Assembly (NCBI RefSeq): GCF_016107705.1
Contig: NZ_JAEHGC010000012.1
Span: 1-64,000 of the forward strand
DNA from: Neobacillus cucumis
GTDB lineage: Bacteria > Bacillota > Bacilli > Bacillales_B > DSM-18226
DNA: 64,000 bases
Direction: 5' to 3'
The notes under the pieces were generated by a model that was given only the letters and a program-made list of their open reading frames with translations, was not told where the DNA came from and made no database searches. Below are positions 42,410-51,340 of this stretch, one piece after another. The position numbers and the translations under genes are program-made. Within the stretch, counting starts at the first letter, position 1. Every line of letters begins with the position of its first letter.

Positions 42410-42763
42410 ATGGGGAAAAAGGAAACAGCGTTTAATGATATGGTGCGAAAAATGCGGAAAGAGATCTTTGGAAAGGGACCAGAGCGAATTTTTACTCATT
42501 TCGTAGAGAATATGGCTGTCACGACCATGTATGGAATTCAAACTCCGACTGAAAAATTTATCGCTCAAACCCAAGAGGGTAAAAAAGTGGTTCATAGTGC
42601 CAGAACTCAAATGATTCAAGATCTATATAAGGAGCAAGTGCCTGCAGGGATGGAGGAGCTTGTCGGTTCAAAGTTGCTTCATCTATTTTCAGATGTCAAA
42701 GTAGAAGAGGATATGGCAGTTTCTGTATTTATATTTGAAAAACCGATAGAAACAACAGAATAG
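42410..42763 (+). CDS. MpsC (DUF2294) family protein
   Basis: 117 residues; the ATG at 42410 follows TAGGAGGC. Matches DUF2294, renamed after the membrane-potential-generating MpsABC system: FNDMVRKMRKEIFGKGPERI, FVENMAVTTMYGIQTPTEKF, GKKVVHSARTQMIQDLYK. No MpsA or MpsB is present in the window, so it is an isolated member. Cytosolic. It precedes cstA by 75 bases; a terminator between them is not seen, so co-transcription is possible. Confidence 0.85.
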   Translation: MGKKETAFNDMVRKMRKEIFGKGPERIFTHFVENMAVTTMYGIQTPTEKFIAQTQEGKKVVHSARTQMIQDLYKEQVPAGMEELVGSKLLHLFSDVKVEEDMAVSVFIFEKPIETTE

Positions 42764-42838
42764 GTCAAAGGAGTTATTTAAATTTTCCGAATAATAAATT
42801 ACAATAATGGTAGATTTTAGAAAAGGTGGCGATGTAAT

Positions 42839-44914
42839 TTGAAAGCGCTTAAGTCGATTCTAATTTGGGGGCTAATAGCAGCCCTTGGTGCGGCAGGCTT
42901 TGCTGTAATGGCTTTAAACAGCGGTGAAAGCATTAATGCGGTGTGGCTTTTAACAGCAGCTGTTTGTGTCTATGCCATTTCTTATCGATTTTACAGCAGG
43001 TTCATAGCCCGTAAGGTATTTCAGCTGGATGACACACGCAAAACCCCTTCAGAAATCAATAACGACGGGAAAGATTATGTTCCAACGAACAAATGGGTTC
43101 TCTTTGGACACCACTTTGCGGCCATTGCCGGGGCAGGGCCATTAGTTGGTCCCATCCTTGCAGCACAAATGGGATATTTGCCAGGAACCATTTGGATTGT
43201 CGTTGGGGTGGTGCTGGCCGGTGCGGTTCAAGACTTCATCATTCTATTCGGCTCGATGCGTCGAAATGGAAAGTCACTCGGTGAAATGATTAAAGACGAA
43301 ATGGGCCGCGTCACAGGTTTAATCTCGATGATTGGTATTTTAGGAATTATGATCATTCTATTAGCCGTATTGGCCTTGGTGGTCGTGAAAGCATTGACAG
43401 GAAGCCCATGGGGGATGTTTACCATTGCCGCTACGATTCCAATTGCGGTTTTTATGGGTATTTACATGCGCTATATTCGTCCAGGCCGGGTTGGGGAAGC
43501 ATCCATAATTGGAATCGTATTATTACTTTTCTCCCTCTATTACGGCCAAACAGTTGCCGAAACTCCAGCCTTAGCCAGCATGTTTACCTTTAAAGGGGAA
43601 ACAATCGCCATCATGATGATCATCTATGGATTTATTGCTTCAGTCTTACCTGTATGGCTTCTATTAGCACCTCGTGATTATTTAAGTACATTTTTAAAAG
43701 TAGGAACGATTCTTGGGCTAGCCTTAGGAATCATTATAGTGGCACCGAATCTGGAAATGCCAGGCCTGACGAAATTCATTGATGGAACGGGTCCTGTATT
43801 CGCCGGAAATCTCTTTCCATTCTTATTTATTACCATCGCCTGCGGATCGGTATCCGGTTTCCATGCCCTGGTCTCCTCGGGTACAACCCCTAAAATGATC
43901 GAGCGTGAATCACATGCAAGACCCATTGGATATGGAGCGATGCTAACAGAATCATTTGTGGCGATCATGGCGATGATTGCGGCATGTGTGTTGACGCCTG
44001 GGGTTTATTTCGCGATTAACAGTCCGCCAGCTTTAATTGGAACCAATGTGGTCCAAGCAGCGTCAACCGTCTCAAGTTGGGGATTTACCATCACTCCGGA
44101 TGTTTTGCAAACACTTGCTAAAGATGTGGGGGAGCAAACCATTCTTTCTAGAACCGGTGGTGCACCAACTCTTGCAATCGGGATGGCGGTGATTTTTTCA
44201 AAAATCATTGGCGGTAAGGCGTTGATGGCCTTTTGGTACCATTTTGCCATCCTGTTCGAAGCCTTGTTCATTTTAACGACCGTTGATGCTGGAACCCGTG
44301 TAGGGCGTTTTATGATTCAAGACTTACTTGGAACGGTTTACAAGCCTTTTGCAAAAACGGAATCTTTCTTTCCAAATATTATTGCAACAGCCTTGTGCGT
44401 CGCTTGCTGGGGGTATTTCTTATATCAAGGCGTCATCGACCCACTAGGCGGAATTAATACGTTATGGCCGCTTTTTGGAATCGCCAACCAAATGTTGGCA
44501 GGAATTGCTTTGCTGCTTGGTACCACGATTCTTTACAAAATGGGGAAAAAAGCTTATGTATGGGTCACTCTGTTGCCAACAACGTGGTTGCTAATTGTCA
44601 CATTAACGGCAGGCTGGCAAAAATTATTTCATGAAAATCCGAAAATCGGCTTCCTCGCTCATGCGGATATTTTTAGTGAGGCAAATGCTACGGGAAAAAT
44701 CCTCGCTCCGGCAGTCTCTGCAGCACAAATGAAGCAAGTTATCATCAACGATTATGTGGATGCAACGCTTACAGCTATTTTCATGATTGTGGTCATTGTG
44801 GTTTTGATTTCGGCATTCAGAATCTGGTTTAAAGTCCTAACCAACCACAAATTACCTTTGAACGAATCACCGTATGTACCACGGGATAAAGGAGATTTTA
44901 AACATTATGCTTAA
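42839..44914 (+). CDS. cstA: Carbon starvation protein CstA (pyruvate/peptide transporter family)
   Basis: 691 residues from a TTG after AAAGGTGGCGATG. About 16-18 membrane helices; GHHFAAIAGAGPLVGPILAA (about 90-109), QDFIILFGSMRRNGKSLGEM, and FHALVSSGTTPKMI are CstA hallmarks. E. coli CstA and BtsT take up pyruvate with their small partner YbdD/YjiX, which follows here with an 8-base overlap. A cre site overlaps the start codon, so CcpA would repress it in glucose, as expected for a carbon-starvation gene. Confidence 0.93.
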   Translation: MKALKSILIWGLIAALGAAGFAVMALNSGESINAVWLLTAAVCVYAISYRFYSRFIARKVFQLDDTRKTPSEINNDGKDYVPTNKWVLFGHHFAAIAGAGPLVGPILAAQMGYLPGTIWIVVGVVLAGAVQDFIILFGSMRRNGKSLGEMIKDEMGRVTGLISMIGILGIMIILLAVLALVVVKALTGSPWGMFTIAATIPIAVFMGIYMRYIRPGRVGEASIIGIVLLLFSLYYGQTVAETPALASMFTFKGETIAIMMIIYGFIASVLPVWLLLAPRDYLSTFLKVGTILGLALGIIIVAPNLEMPGLTKFIDGTGPVFAGNLFPFLFITIACGSVSGFHALVSSGTTPKMIERESHARPIGYGAMLTESFVAIMAMIAACVLTPGVYFAINSPPALIGTNVVQAASTVSSWGFTITPDVLQTLAKDVGEQTILSRTGGAPTLAIGMAVIFSKIIGGKALMAFWYHFAILFEALFILTTVDAGTRVGRFMIQDLLGTVYKPFAKTESFFPNIIATALCVACWGYFLYQGVIDPLGGINTLWPLFGIANQMLAGIALLLGTTILYKMGKKAYVWVTLLPTTWLLIVTLTAGWQKLFHENPKIGFLAHADIFSEANATGKILAPAVSAAQMKQVIINDYVDATLTAIFMIVVIVVLISAFRIWFKVLTNHKLPLNESPYVPRDKGDFKHYA
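42840..42853. promoter_or_regulatory. CcpA (cre) operator overlapping the cstA start
   Basis: TGAAAGCGCTTAAG covers codons 1-5 of cstA, identical to the cre core at glutamate dehydrogenase. Confidence 0.7.
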
Positions 44915-45110
44915 CAAAATTAGAGAATTCAACGTCTACAGGAAGCAATTCATTAGCTTGCTGGTCGGCGTTCCAAGCTATGAAACTTATGTTGAACATA
45001 TGGAATTGCATCATCCTGGAATGCCAGTTAAATCGAGAAAGGAGTTTTTCTGCGAAGTACAGGAAGCACGGTACAACGCGAAAGGCGGTAAGGTTTCAAG
45101 GTGCTGTTAA
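44907..45110 (+). CDS. YbdD/YjiX family protein
   Basis: 67 residues; ATG at 44907 after AAAGGAG, overlapping the cstA stop. Contains the family core VGVPSYETYVEHMELHHPGM, KSRKEFFCEVQEARYNAKGG and ends with a Cys pair (SRCC). In E. coli the partner of CstA/BtsT needed for pyruvate uptake. The overlap fixes it as the second gene of a cstA operon. Confidence 0.92.
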   Translation: MLNKIREFNVYRKQFISLLVGVPSYETYVEHMELHHPGMPVKSRKEFFCEVQEARYNAKGGKVSRCC

Positions 45111-45164
45111 GCTGTTATTTAACATAAGAACTTCACAAAGGTTTTACCATATATCGGTTGGTTA

Positions 45165-45320
45165 ATGAAGACCATTTTCAAAGGGATCTCCCTGAGTTTT
45201 GTGCTTCATCGAGGTTATGAAGATCATTTTCAAAGGGGGATCACTGAGTTTTGTCCTTCATCGAACATATGAAGACCATTTTCACAAGGATTCCCCGCTA
45301 AAAATATCCTTCATCTTCCT
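45165..45320. repeat. Three tandem 52-bp repeats
   Basis: Units start at 45165, 45217 and 45269 with ATGAAGACCATTTTCAAAGG, then a short variable part, CTGAGTTTTGTGCTTCATCG and GAGGTT/AACAT. The period is exactly 52; the third is the most degenerate. Each unit starts ATGAAG and ends CTTCAT, so it has complementary ends. No gene inside; the weak open frames across it come from the repeat. Confidence 0.85.
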
Positions 45321-45469
45321 GATAAAGAACAGCGATGACGGTTATATTTCATCGGAAGGGTTCCAATCCAATAAGGTATATTGATTTTTAAAAAAACACA
45401 TGCACCTATTCTAACAACCGCCCATATAGTAGCTTCTGTGGGGAAAATGTTAGAAAGGAAGAGTGAACA

Positions 45470-45607
45470 ATGAATAATCCTCAATTAATAATACCAGCGA
45501 AAAACGAGTGCAAAGATGGAAAAAATGGTTATAAGGTAATAGAATTCAATGTAACGGATCCAAGCGAAAATTTATTCGCCGTGGTGACTCCAGTAAAAAA
45601 GAAATAG
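45470..45607 (+). CDS. Small hypothetical protein, 45 aa
   Basis: ATG after GAAAGGAAGAG; MNNPQLIIPAKNECKDGKNG ... FAVVTPVKKK. Followed by a good terminator, so a complete small gene is plausible. Unrecognised. Confidence 0.55.
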   Translation: MNNPQLIIPAKNECKDGKNGYKVIEFNVTDPSENLFAVVTPVKKK

Positions 45608-45625
45608 AAATAATTCCAAACTTAT

Positions 45626-45668
45626 AAAACTATCTTTTTAGTATTGTACATAGAAAGATGGTTTTCTT
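45626..45668 (+). terminator. Terminator
   Basis: AAAACTATCTTTTTA pairs with AAAGATGGTTTTC arms, loop in between, then TTTATTTT. Confidence 0.7.
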
Positions 45669-45777
45669 TATTTTATGAAGCATTCTATATGCCCCCTAAG
45701 GCACATACCTATGTACTATTCTGAATTATCAATCGAATCTCTAAGTCGTACAAATGAATCAAGGGGGAAGTGAGATC

Positions 45778-46764
45778 ATGTTTTATAGAAAAACAAAGGA
45801 GATTAATAGTCAATTCGAAGCGATTTCATCTTTAGAAGAAGTCCAGATTGGTGGATTTAAACAATCCATCCTTATTAGAGGAGAAAATACAAATAATCCA
45901 TTAATGTTGTTTTTACATGGAGGACCTGGAACCGCCCAAATCGGCTTGGCTCCTAAATTCCAACGGGATTTAGAAAAACATTTTACAGTTGTGAATTGGG
46001 ACCAGCGGGGCGCTGGGTTATCCTACTCCAGAGATTTAAAAAAAGAAGACCTTACGATTGAAAATATGGTAAAGGATACGGTTGAATTAATCCAGTACCT
46101 GTTAAAACGCTTTAATCAGCCAAAGCTGTTTTTAGTCGGTCATTCTTGGGGATCGGTGCTAGGGGTGTTAACGTCCCAAAAAGCACCAGAATTCATCTAT
46201 GGATACATAGGGATTGGTCAAGTTGTGAATATGAGGGAAGGTGAAAAAATTTCTTATGATTATACCATCAATAAAGCGAAGGAATCCAACCATAAGAAGG
46301 CGCTAAAAAAATTAGAGGAGATCGAATATAATCCATATGATATGAAATATTTAGGAGTTCAAAGAAAGTGGCTGGCTAAATTCGGAGGTTCATTCATCGG
46401 AGTAACCATGTATAATCTTGTTTATTCAAATATTCTATTTGCACCTGAATATACCATGAAAGATTGGTTCGTTTTTATCAAAGGGGGCAAGTTTTCTTTG
46501 GATTCTTTATGGGAACAGTTAATGAATATTAATTTCATCGAGACAGCTCCAAAGCTGGAAGTTCCTGTTTATATTTTTGCAGGCAGACATGATTATCAAG
46601 TCCCATCCATAGTTGCAGAACAATATTTCCACACATTGGAATGTCCACATAAAGAATGGATCTGGTTTGAAAATTCAGGGCACCTTTTAAACTACGAAGA
46701 AGTGGAAAAATTCAATGAGGAATGCCTAAAGATAAAGGAGAGAACGTTAACACCAGTCCGTTAA
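45778..46764 (+). CDS. Alpha/beta hydrolase (proline iminopeptidase-like)
   Basis: 328 residues; the ATG at 45778 follows AAGGGGGAAGTG. Motifs: LMLFLHGGPGTAQIGLAPKF (oxyanion HGGPG), NWDQRGAGLSYS, nucleophile elbow FLVGHSWGSVLGVL (Ser about 126), and the acid/base VYIFAGRHDYQVP and ENSGHLLNYEEVEKF (His about 306). HGGPG plus DQRGAG is the peptidase S33 pattern, so it may cleave N-terminal Pro, but substrate is not proved. Monocistronic. Confidence 0.88.
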   Translation: MFYRKTKEINSQFEAISSLEEVQIGGFKQSILIRGENTNNPLMLFLHGGPGTAQIGLAPKFQRDLEKHFTVVNWDQRGAGLSYSRDLKKEDLTIENMVKDTVELIQYLLKRFNQPKLFLVGHSWGSVLGVLTSQKAPEFIYGYIGIGQVVNMREGEKISYDYTINKAKESNHKKALKKLEEIEYNPYDMKYLGVQRKWLAKFGGSFIGVTMYNLVYSNILFAPEYTMKDWFVFIKGGKFSLDSLWEQLMNINFIETAPKLEVPVYIFAGRHDYQVPSIVAEQYFHTLECPHKEWIWFENSGHLLNYEEVEKFNEECLKIKERTLTPVR

Positions 46765-46886
46765 ATCAAAGATTGAAGTATAGCTCACAAAAAAGAAAGC
46801 AAACTAAAATGGTGGATGCTGGTATGAGGAAATAGGTGTAGGCATCCTTGATAAAATAACAAACTCAATCGAAGGATGGTGCAAAA

Positions 46887-47015
46887 ATGTCTACAAAAAA
46901 GAACAAAGAATTAAGAAATAATCATGCTATGCCGAAGACAGATGTAGAATTTGCAAACAATGGCCTTGAAAAAATTGCCTTAAAATCCCAAGAAAGACAA
47001 GGGAAAAATAAATAA
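46887..47015 (+). CDS. Small hydrophilic protein, 42 aa
   Basis: ATG after AAGGATGGTG; MSTKKNKELRNNHAMPKTDV ... KSQERQGKNK, Lys/Asn/Gln-rich like small spore or stress proteins of Bacillus. A hairpin GGGACAG / CTGTCCC follows at 47022-47042. Function unknown. Confidence 0.5.
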   Translation: MSTKKNKELRNNHAMPKTDVEFANNGLEKIALKSQERQGKNK

Positions 47016-47021
47016 ATATAC

Positions 47022-47045
47022 GGGACAGTGGAACTGTCCCTGAAA
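47022..47045 (+). terminator. Hairpin after the 42-residue gene
   Basis: GGGACAG / CTGTCCC with TGGAA loop, then TGAAAAATA. The T-run is weak, so it might be a repeat fragment (a further GGGAC ... GTCCC set lies at 47096-47130). Confidence 0.45.
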
Positions 47046-47065
47046 AATAACGGACACTAAGTAGA

Positions 47066-47206
47066 TTACGAATTTAAAATCGATGAATTACCTGGGACTA
47101 GGGACCTCTTAGATATACCCCATGTCCCAAGGTGTAGCTTAATCATAGCGTACGTGATCTTTTCCTCAATGAATAACGCAACATTCTCCGGAGTTTTACT
47201 CATCAT
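47066..47206 (-). CDS. Possible small ORF, 46 aa, minus strand
   Basis: Starts at tandem ATGs after GAGG, MMSKTPENVALFIEEKITYA, then MIKLHLGTWGISKR and an end that runs through GGGAC repeat-like DNA. The first 24 residues are amphipathic and protein-like. Weak support. Confidence 0.3.
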   Translation of the reverse strand: MMSKTPENVALFIEEKITYAMIKLHLGTWGISKRSLVPGNSSILNS

Positions 47207-47292
47207 TTCTCAATCCTCAAGAATAGTTTCCGATCATACGGAAGTTTACAAATTTTAATTCCTTTTATAAACCATAAAGTCAGGGGTAAAAA

Positions 47293-47739
47293 ATGAGTAT
47301 TGAGATGAAAAAAGAGCATCTGATCCAGTATGGTTTAAAAGTGTTTGAGGAAATAGGGGCAAATGAGATTTGCACGATCTGTATTAAAAGTGGAAATACC
47401 TGTTGTCAGGGGTGTGAATTTTTAAACGATAAGGAAGGTTGTCAAAAACGGAACACCTCTTGTACGGCATGGTTATGCGGCTTACAAAAACAATATTTTA
47501 ATGAAATCGGGTTATTGAATGAGTGGGAAAAATTTTGGACAAAAATTCCGGGGAAATTACACCGTGATGATGTAACACCGGATGTTGTACAGTTGAAGAC
47601 ATTTCTAAAAGTTAACCACATTAAGAAAAGCTCAGGAAAGTTAATGGCGGATACTTTTAAAACTTTTGTAGAAGATGGTGGGAACTTAGAAAAATTAGAG
47701 AGAAATTTACAACACGATTTTGTGATGGAAAAACTTTAA
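47293..47739 (+). CDS. Cysteine-rich protein, 148 aa
   Basis: ATG after CAGGGGT. Eight Cys near residues 27-62: CTICIKSGNTCCQGCEF and GCQKRNTSCTAWLC; a metal or Fe-S centre is likely. The rest is helical and charged. Sometimes annotated as a DNA-repair protein in Bacillus, but nothing in the sequence supports that. Ends with a terminator. Confidence 0.7.
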   Translation: MSIEMKKEHLIQYGLKVFEEIGANEICTICIKSGNTCCQGCEFLNDKEGCQKRNTSCTAWLCGLQKQYFNEIGLLNEWEKFWTKIPGKLHRDDVTPDVVQLKTFLKVNHIKKSSGKLMADTFKTFVEDGGNLEKLERNLQHDFVMEKL

Positions 47740-47819
47740 AATAACTCTTGTAATCGAAATAGAGGAGAAAAAACGAAAATTCAGTAGAGGTATGGGTTTA
47801 AAGTGAAATTGATTATGAG

Positions 47820-47852
47820 GTAAAAGGCTGTTGTGACAGCCTTCTTTTTAAA
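47820..47852 (+). terminator. Terminator
   Basis: AAAAGGCTGT / ACAGCCTTCTTTTT with TGTG loop. Confidence 0.85.
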
Positions 47853-47931
47853 CACTAACGGAATTAATTAGTTTAAGAATTCGTTCGATATGTGGACATT
47901 TTGTTTTACCCCAATTAAAGCGTACCACAAG

Positions 47932-48144
47932 TTATTCTGCTGAATATTTAATGATCCCATGCAAATAAACAGAGTATTCTCGCTGTATGCATTCTCTTAA
48001 CTTGATTTTTCCTTCTTTTTCTAATTCAGCAATTAATTCTTCAATCCTTTTTTCATCTTCTTTTGCAGCCGTAGGAATCTCTGCTGCAAACATATTCCCT
48101 CTACTTGAATGGCGTAGATCTCTTAATAAATCAACTTTATTCAT
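47932..48144 (-). CDS. Hypothetical protein, 70 aa
   Basis: The ATG at 48144 follows AAAGGGG; MNKVDLLRDLRHSSRGNMFA, a short helical hydrophilic protein with EELIAELEKEGKIKLREC. The second half could be the wing of a winged helix. Not recognised. Confidence 0.55.
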   Translation of the reverse strand: MNKVDLLRDLRHSSRGNMFAAEIPTAAKEDEKRIEELIAELEKEGKIKLRECIQREYSVYLHGIIKYSAE

Positions 48145-48397
48145 TGGGTCAACCCCTTTATCTATATATTTCGACATAACGGAGGTATTTCCCTTTAAGT
48201 TTTCTTATTTATCAAAACGGATGCATTCCTTAAACATGGATTGTTTGAACATTCGAATATGGGTGAACGATTTTAAAAAAGTATCCAAGGAGTAAGTTCA
48301 ATAGTTCTGTTTGATATCAATTTGAATAGGATAAAGAAGCGATACCATCTTTCTAGCGATCATATCAAGAGATTAAATAACAGGGGGAAAAATTTAT

Positions 48398-48673
48398 ATG
48401 GATGATGTAATAAAGGTATCTTCAAAATCAAATCCAAATTCAGTTGCAGGTGCAATTGCAGGCGTAATTAGTGAAAAAGGAGTTACAGAAATTCAAGTGA
48501 TTGGGGCTGGTGCTCTAAATCAAGCAATTAAAGCCATTGCCATTGCAAGAGGTTTCGTAGCTCCTAGCGGTGTTAATCTAGTTTTTGTTCCTGCATTTAT
48601 AGATATTTTGATCAATAATGAAAATAAAACAGCCATCAAATTAATTGTAGGTCCTAGAAAAAAAAGATCCTAG
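48398..48673 (+). CDS. spoVS: SpoVS family protein
   Basis: 91 residues after GGGGGAAAA. Very close to stage V sporulation protein S: KVSSKSNPNSVAGAIAGVIS, IQVIGAGALNQAIKAIAIAR, GFVAPSGVNLVFVPAF. SpoVS is a small Alba-like nucleic-acid-binding protein acting in coat assembly and septation. Slightly longer than the 86-residue standard and with a changed tail (VGPRKKRS), so it may be a paralogue rather than the core copy. Confidence 0.93.
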   Translation: MDDVIKVSSKSNPNSVAGAIAGVISEKGVTEIQVIGAGALNQAIKAIAIARGFVAPSGVNLVFVPAFIDILINNENKTAIKLIVGPRKKRS

Positions 48674-48722
48674 AAAGCGCCAGGTACCGTCCAGAAAATT
48701 GGAAAGTGCCTGGCACTTTCTA
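48668..48722. repeat. GTGCCAGGCAC hairpin repeat, copy 1
   Basis: AAAGCGCCAGGTACCGTCCA ... GTGCCTGGCACTTT, with inner CCAGAAAATTGG. A second copy is at 51127-51174; the two flank the HelD gene. It also follows SpoVS closely and can act as its terminator. Confidence 0.85.
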
Positions 48723-48818
48723 TATCTCGAGGTAATAACTTGACGAGGACAAATGTTTTCGATACTCTTAATATCCCATGTTTCCATTATTAGAAAAGCG
48801 AGGTGACAAAATTACAGG

Positions 48819-51125
48819 ATGAGTGCCAAAGATCAAGTGTCTGTCCGGGACCATAAAGATTATCAGGAAGAAATCGAGCGTTTAGAGTTTACCAAGGAAT
48901 ACATACGAACCGTTTTAGAGATCTCAAAAGGGAATAAAGAATTCTTTGTTGAAAACATGAAGCAAGCCTTTGCAGAAAGAGACGACAAAGATAGCAGTGC
49001 AAGCTACACGGATCTTCTTGCCAATGCGCGGTTTCTTGAATTAGCACAAAGTGAATTGAAAAGATTAAAGAGCGTGGTAGGCAAGCCATACTTTTCAAGG
49101 ATCGACTTTACAAGTAATAGTACGAAAAAGGAAGAAAATCTGTACATCGGCAAAGTGTCCTTGTTTGACCGTGTGACTCAACAGCCGATCATCGTGGATT
49201 GGCGGTCACCAATTGCAAACGTGTACTATGACGGACGGCTCGGAGATGTTTCGTATGAAGCATATGGGGAGACCCAGACCGGTTATTTATCCTTAAAAAG
49301 GCAGTATGAAATTGTTGATGGCTTATTAAAAGAAATTCGAGACATCGATTTGACCACACACGACGAACTGCTACAGAAGTCATTATCGGGGAAAGCAGAC
49401 AATCGATTAACGGAAATCGTTGCGACCATTCAAAATGAGCAAAACGAAGTGATCCGGGCATCACTGAAACACCCCATTATTGTTCAAGGGGCCGCGGGAA
49501 GCGGGAAGACAACCATCGCACTCCATAGAATATCCTACTTTCTTTATTCCTTTGGTTATCAATTTCCTCCAGAAAAACTCATGATTCTCGCACCAAACAG
49601 ACTATTTATTGATTATATCTCTGCCGTTTTACCGGAACTCGGCGTAAATAAAATTAACCAAACCACCTTTATCGATTTCATGAAAGCTTGCTTAGGACAG
49701 AAAATAAAACTGATGTCTCCTAATACAAAGCTCATGAGGCTACTTGAAGGGAAGGGAAATCCCAAGACCATTCAATGGATGTCCAGTTTCAAGGGTTCAC
49801 TTGCATTTAAGGATGTAATCGACCGTTATATAAAAGAATTGGAATTAAGTCTTGCGCCTACAGGGGATTTTATTGTTGAAAAATCAATACTCCTCAAGGG
49901 ACAAAATCTAAAAAGACTATTTTTAAAAGAATATACCTATTTACCAATCTATAAAAGAATTGCGAAAATAAAATCCCTGCTAGAAAGTGACTTAAAAAAG
50001 AAAAAAGCCATCATCAAATCAAAACTCAACACGAAATATGATGATGCGTTAGATCGGGCTCTTTATACCAGAAGGATTGATACCGAAAAAAGAAAGCAAA
50101 AAGTGGTCGACCTCATGGACATGAAAAAACAAAGAATCGCTCAAGTGGAGAAGGAAGCGAAGACCGCGGTAAAAAAATATATGGAACAATTTGTCATGCC
50201 AGATATTTTTACCTTGTACAAGGAACTGATGTCTTCACCTGAAATCCTAAAAAAGCATGCAACCAATCTGAGCGATCAAGAATGCAAGGTTCTAACTCAG
50301 TTTTGTAAGCGGATTTTTGATCGCGGGGCTTACGAACTCGAGGACTTAGCTCCGTTATTTTATATCAAAGCAAAATTAGAGGGCATCGATGAAAAATATA
50401 AAATGCGAAGTATCTTCATTGATGAAGCGCAGGATTACAGCTATTTTCAATTTGCAGCCTTAAAGGAAGGCTTTGAAACCGACTTGTTTACGATTGTCGG
50501 AGATTTAGCACAAGGGATTCATTCCTATCGGGGCTTGAATAGTTGGGAACCGTTATGGAAAGAAATCTTCCCAAATGCGAATTATCAAGCTTTGCAAAAA
50601 AGCTACCGAACAACAGTTGAAATTATGAATTTGGCCAATGATATCCTAAAACTGATCAATCAGGACCTTCCAAAGGTTGAACCCGTCATTCGGCAAGGTC
50701 AAAAACCAAGGTTTAAACTAATTGATCCTGCAAATTTGGAACTGGTAAGGCTGCAGCTAGAACAGGACATTTCCTCACTTAAGGAGGAAGATCTGAACTC
50801 CATTGCGATCATTGGGCGTACCGATAGAGAATGTCAAAGAATCCATGCGATCCTTGAAAAAAGTCAACTTCCGATTCAATTGTTAGAGGGAAAAGAAGAT
50901 ATGAAGAAGGGGCATGTGGTAATTGTACCATCTTATTTATCGAAGGGGTTGGAGTTTGATGCAGTTATGGTGGTATGCTTGGAGGAGTCTTTCTCCAAAG
51001 TAGACTTAGACATTAAATTGCTGTACGTGGCGATGACTAGACCGATGCATCGATTGTATTTATATGGGAGAGACAAGTTAGACTTTTTATTAGATAGTGC
51101 TTCATCATTAAATTTTGATACTTAA
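48819..51125 (+). CDS. helD: RNA polymerase recycling motor HelD (UvrD-like helicase)
   Basis: 768 residues; ATG at 48819, 15 bases after GAGGTG. Superfamily 1 helicase: Walker A VQGAAGSGKTTIALHRISYF (about 225), DEAQ box IFIDEAQDYSYFQFAALKEG, later TIVGDLAQGIHSYRG, QKSYRTTVEIMNLANDILKL, and LLYVAMTRPMHRLYLYGR. The N-terminal coiled coil (EEIERLEFTKEYIRTVLEIS) and the Lys-rich insertion near 385-470 are typical of HelD, which in B. subtilis enters RNA polymerase channels and frees stalled enzyme from DNA. Length agrees with B. subtilis HelD (774). Flanked by two matching hairpin repeats. Confidence 0.93.
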   Translation: MSAKDQVSVRDHKDYQEEIERLEFTKEYIRTVLEISKGNKEFFVENMKQAFAERDDKDSSASYTDLLANARFLELAQSELKRLKSVVGKPYFSRIDFTSNSTKKEENLYIGKVSLFDRVTQQPIIVDWRSPIANVYYDGRLGDVSYEAYGETQTGYLSLKRQYEIVDGLLKEIRDIDLTTHDELLQKSLSGKADNRLTEIVATIQNEQNEVIRASLKHPIIVQGAAGSGKTTIALHRISYFLYSFGYQFPPEKLMILAPNRLFIDYISAVLPELGVNKINQTTFIDFMKACLGQKIKLMSPNTKLMRLLEGKGNPKTIQWMSSFKGSLAFKDVIDRYIKELELSLAPTGDFIVEKSILLKGQNLKRLFLKEYTYLPIYKRIAKIKSLLESDLKKKKAIIKSKLNTKYDDALDRALYTRRIDTEKRKQKVVDLMDMKKQRIAQVEKEAKTAVKKYMEQFVMPDIFTLYKELMSSPEILKKHATNLSDQECKVLTQFCKRIFDRGAYELEDLAPLFYIKAKLEGIDEKYKMRSIFIDEAQDYSYFQFAALKEGFETDLFTIVGDLAQGIHSYRGLNSWEPLWKEIFPNANYQALQKSYRTTVEIMNLANDILKLINQDLPKVEPVIRQGQKPRFKLIDPANLELVRLQLEQDISSLKEEDLNSIAIIGRTDRECQRIHAILEKSQLPIQLLEGKEDMKKGHVVIVPSYLSKGLEFDAVMVVCLEESFSKVDLDIKLLYVAMTRPMHRLYLYGRDKLDFLLDSASSLNFDT

Positions 51126-51126
51126 C

Positions 51127-51174
51127 AAGTGCCAGGTATCTTCCAGAAAACTGGATGGTGCCTGGCACTTTCTT
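51127..51174. repeat. GTGCCAGGCAC hairpin repeat, copy 2
   Basis: AAGTGCCAGGTATCTTCCAG ... GGTGCCTGGCACTTTC, arms of about 15 bp with inner CCAGAAAACTGG. Begins 1-2 bases after the helD stop; probably its terminator. Confidence 0.85.
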
Positions 51175-51340
51175 TTCTTGATTTTACAATGATGAATCAG
51201 ATGTGAAGACTTAACTGTTTGACTTCTATAGTGATTCGTTTAAACAAAAATTTACTTTTGAAGTTCCAGTTGAAGGACGTTGATCTATCGGTTTGAGTCC
51301 TTTTATATTGAACCTCTAATTTTTTTATTAGAATAAGGAA

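Noticed and set aside
45165..45384. Two ~61-residue open frames across the 52-bp repeats
   Set aside because: They exist because the repeat lacks stops; no ribosome site and composition follows the repeat.
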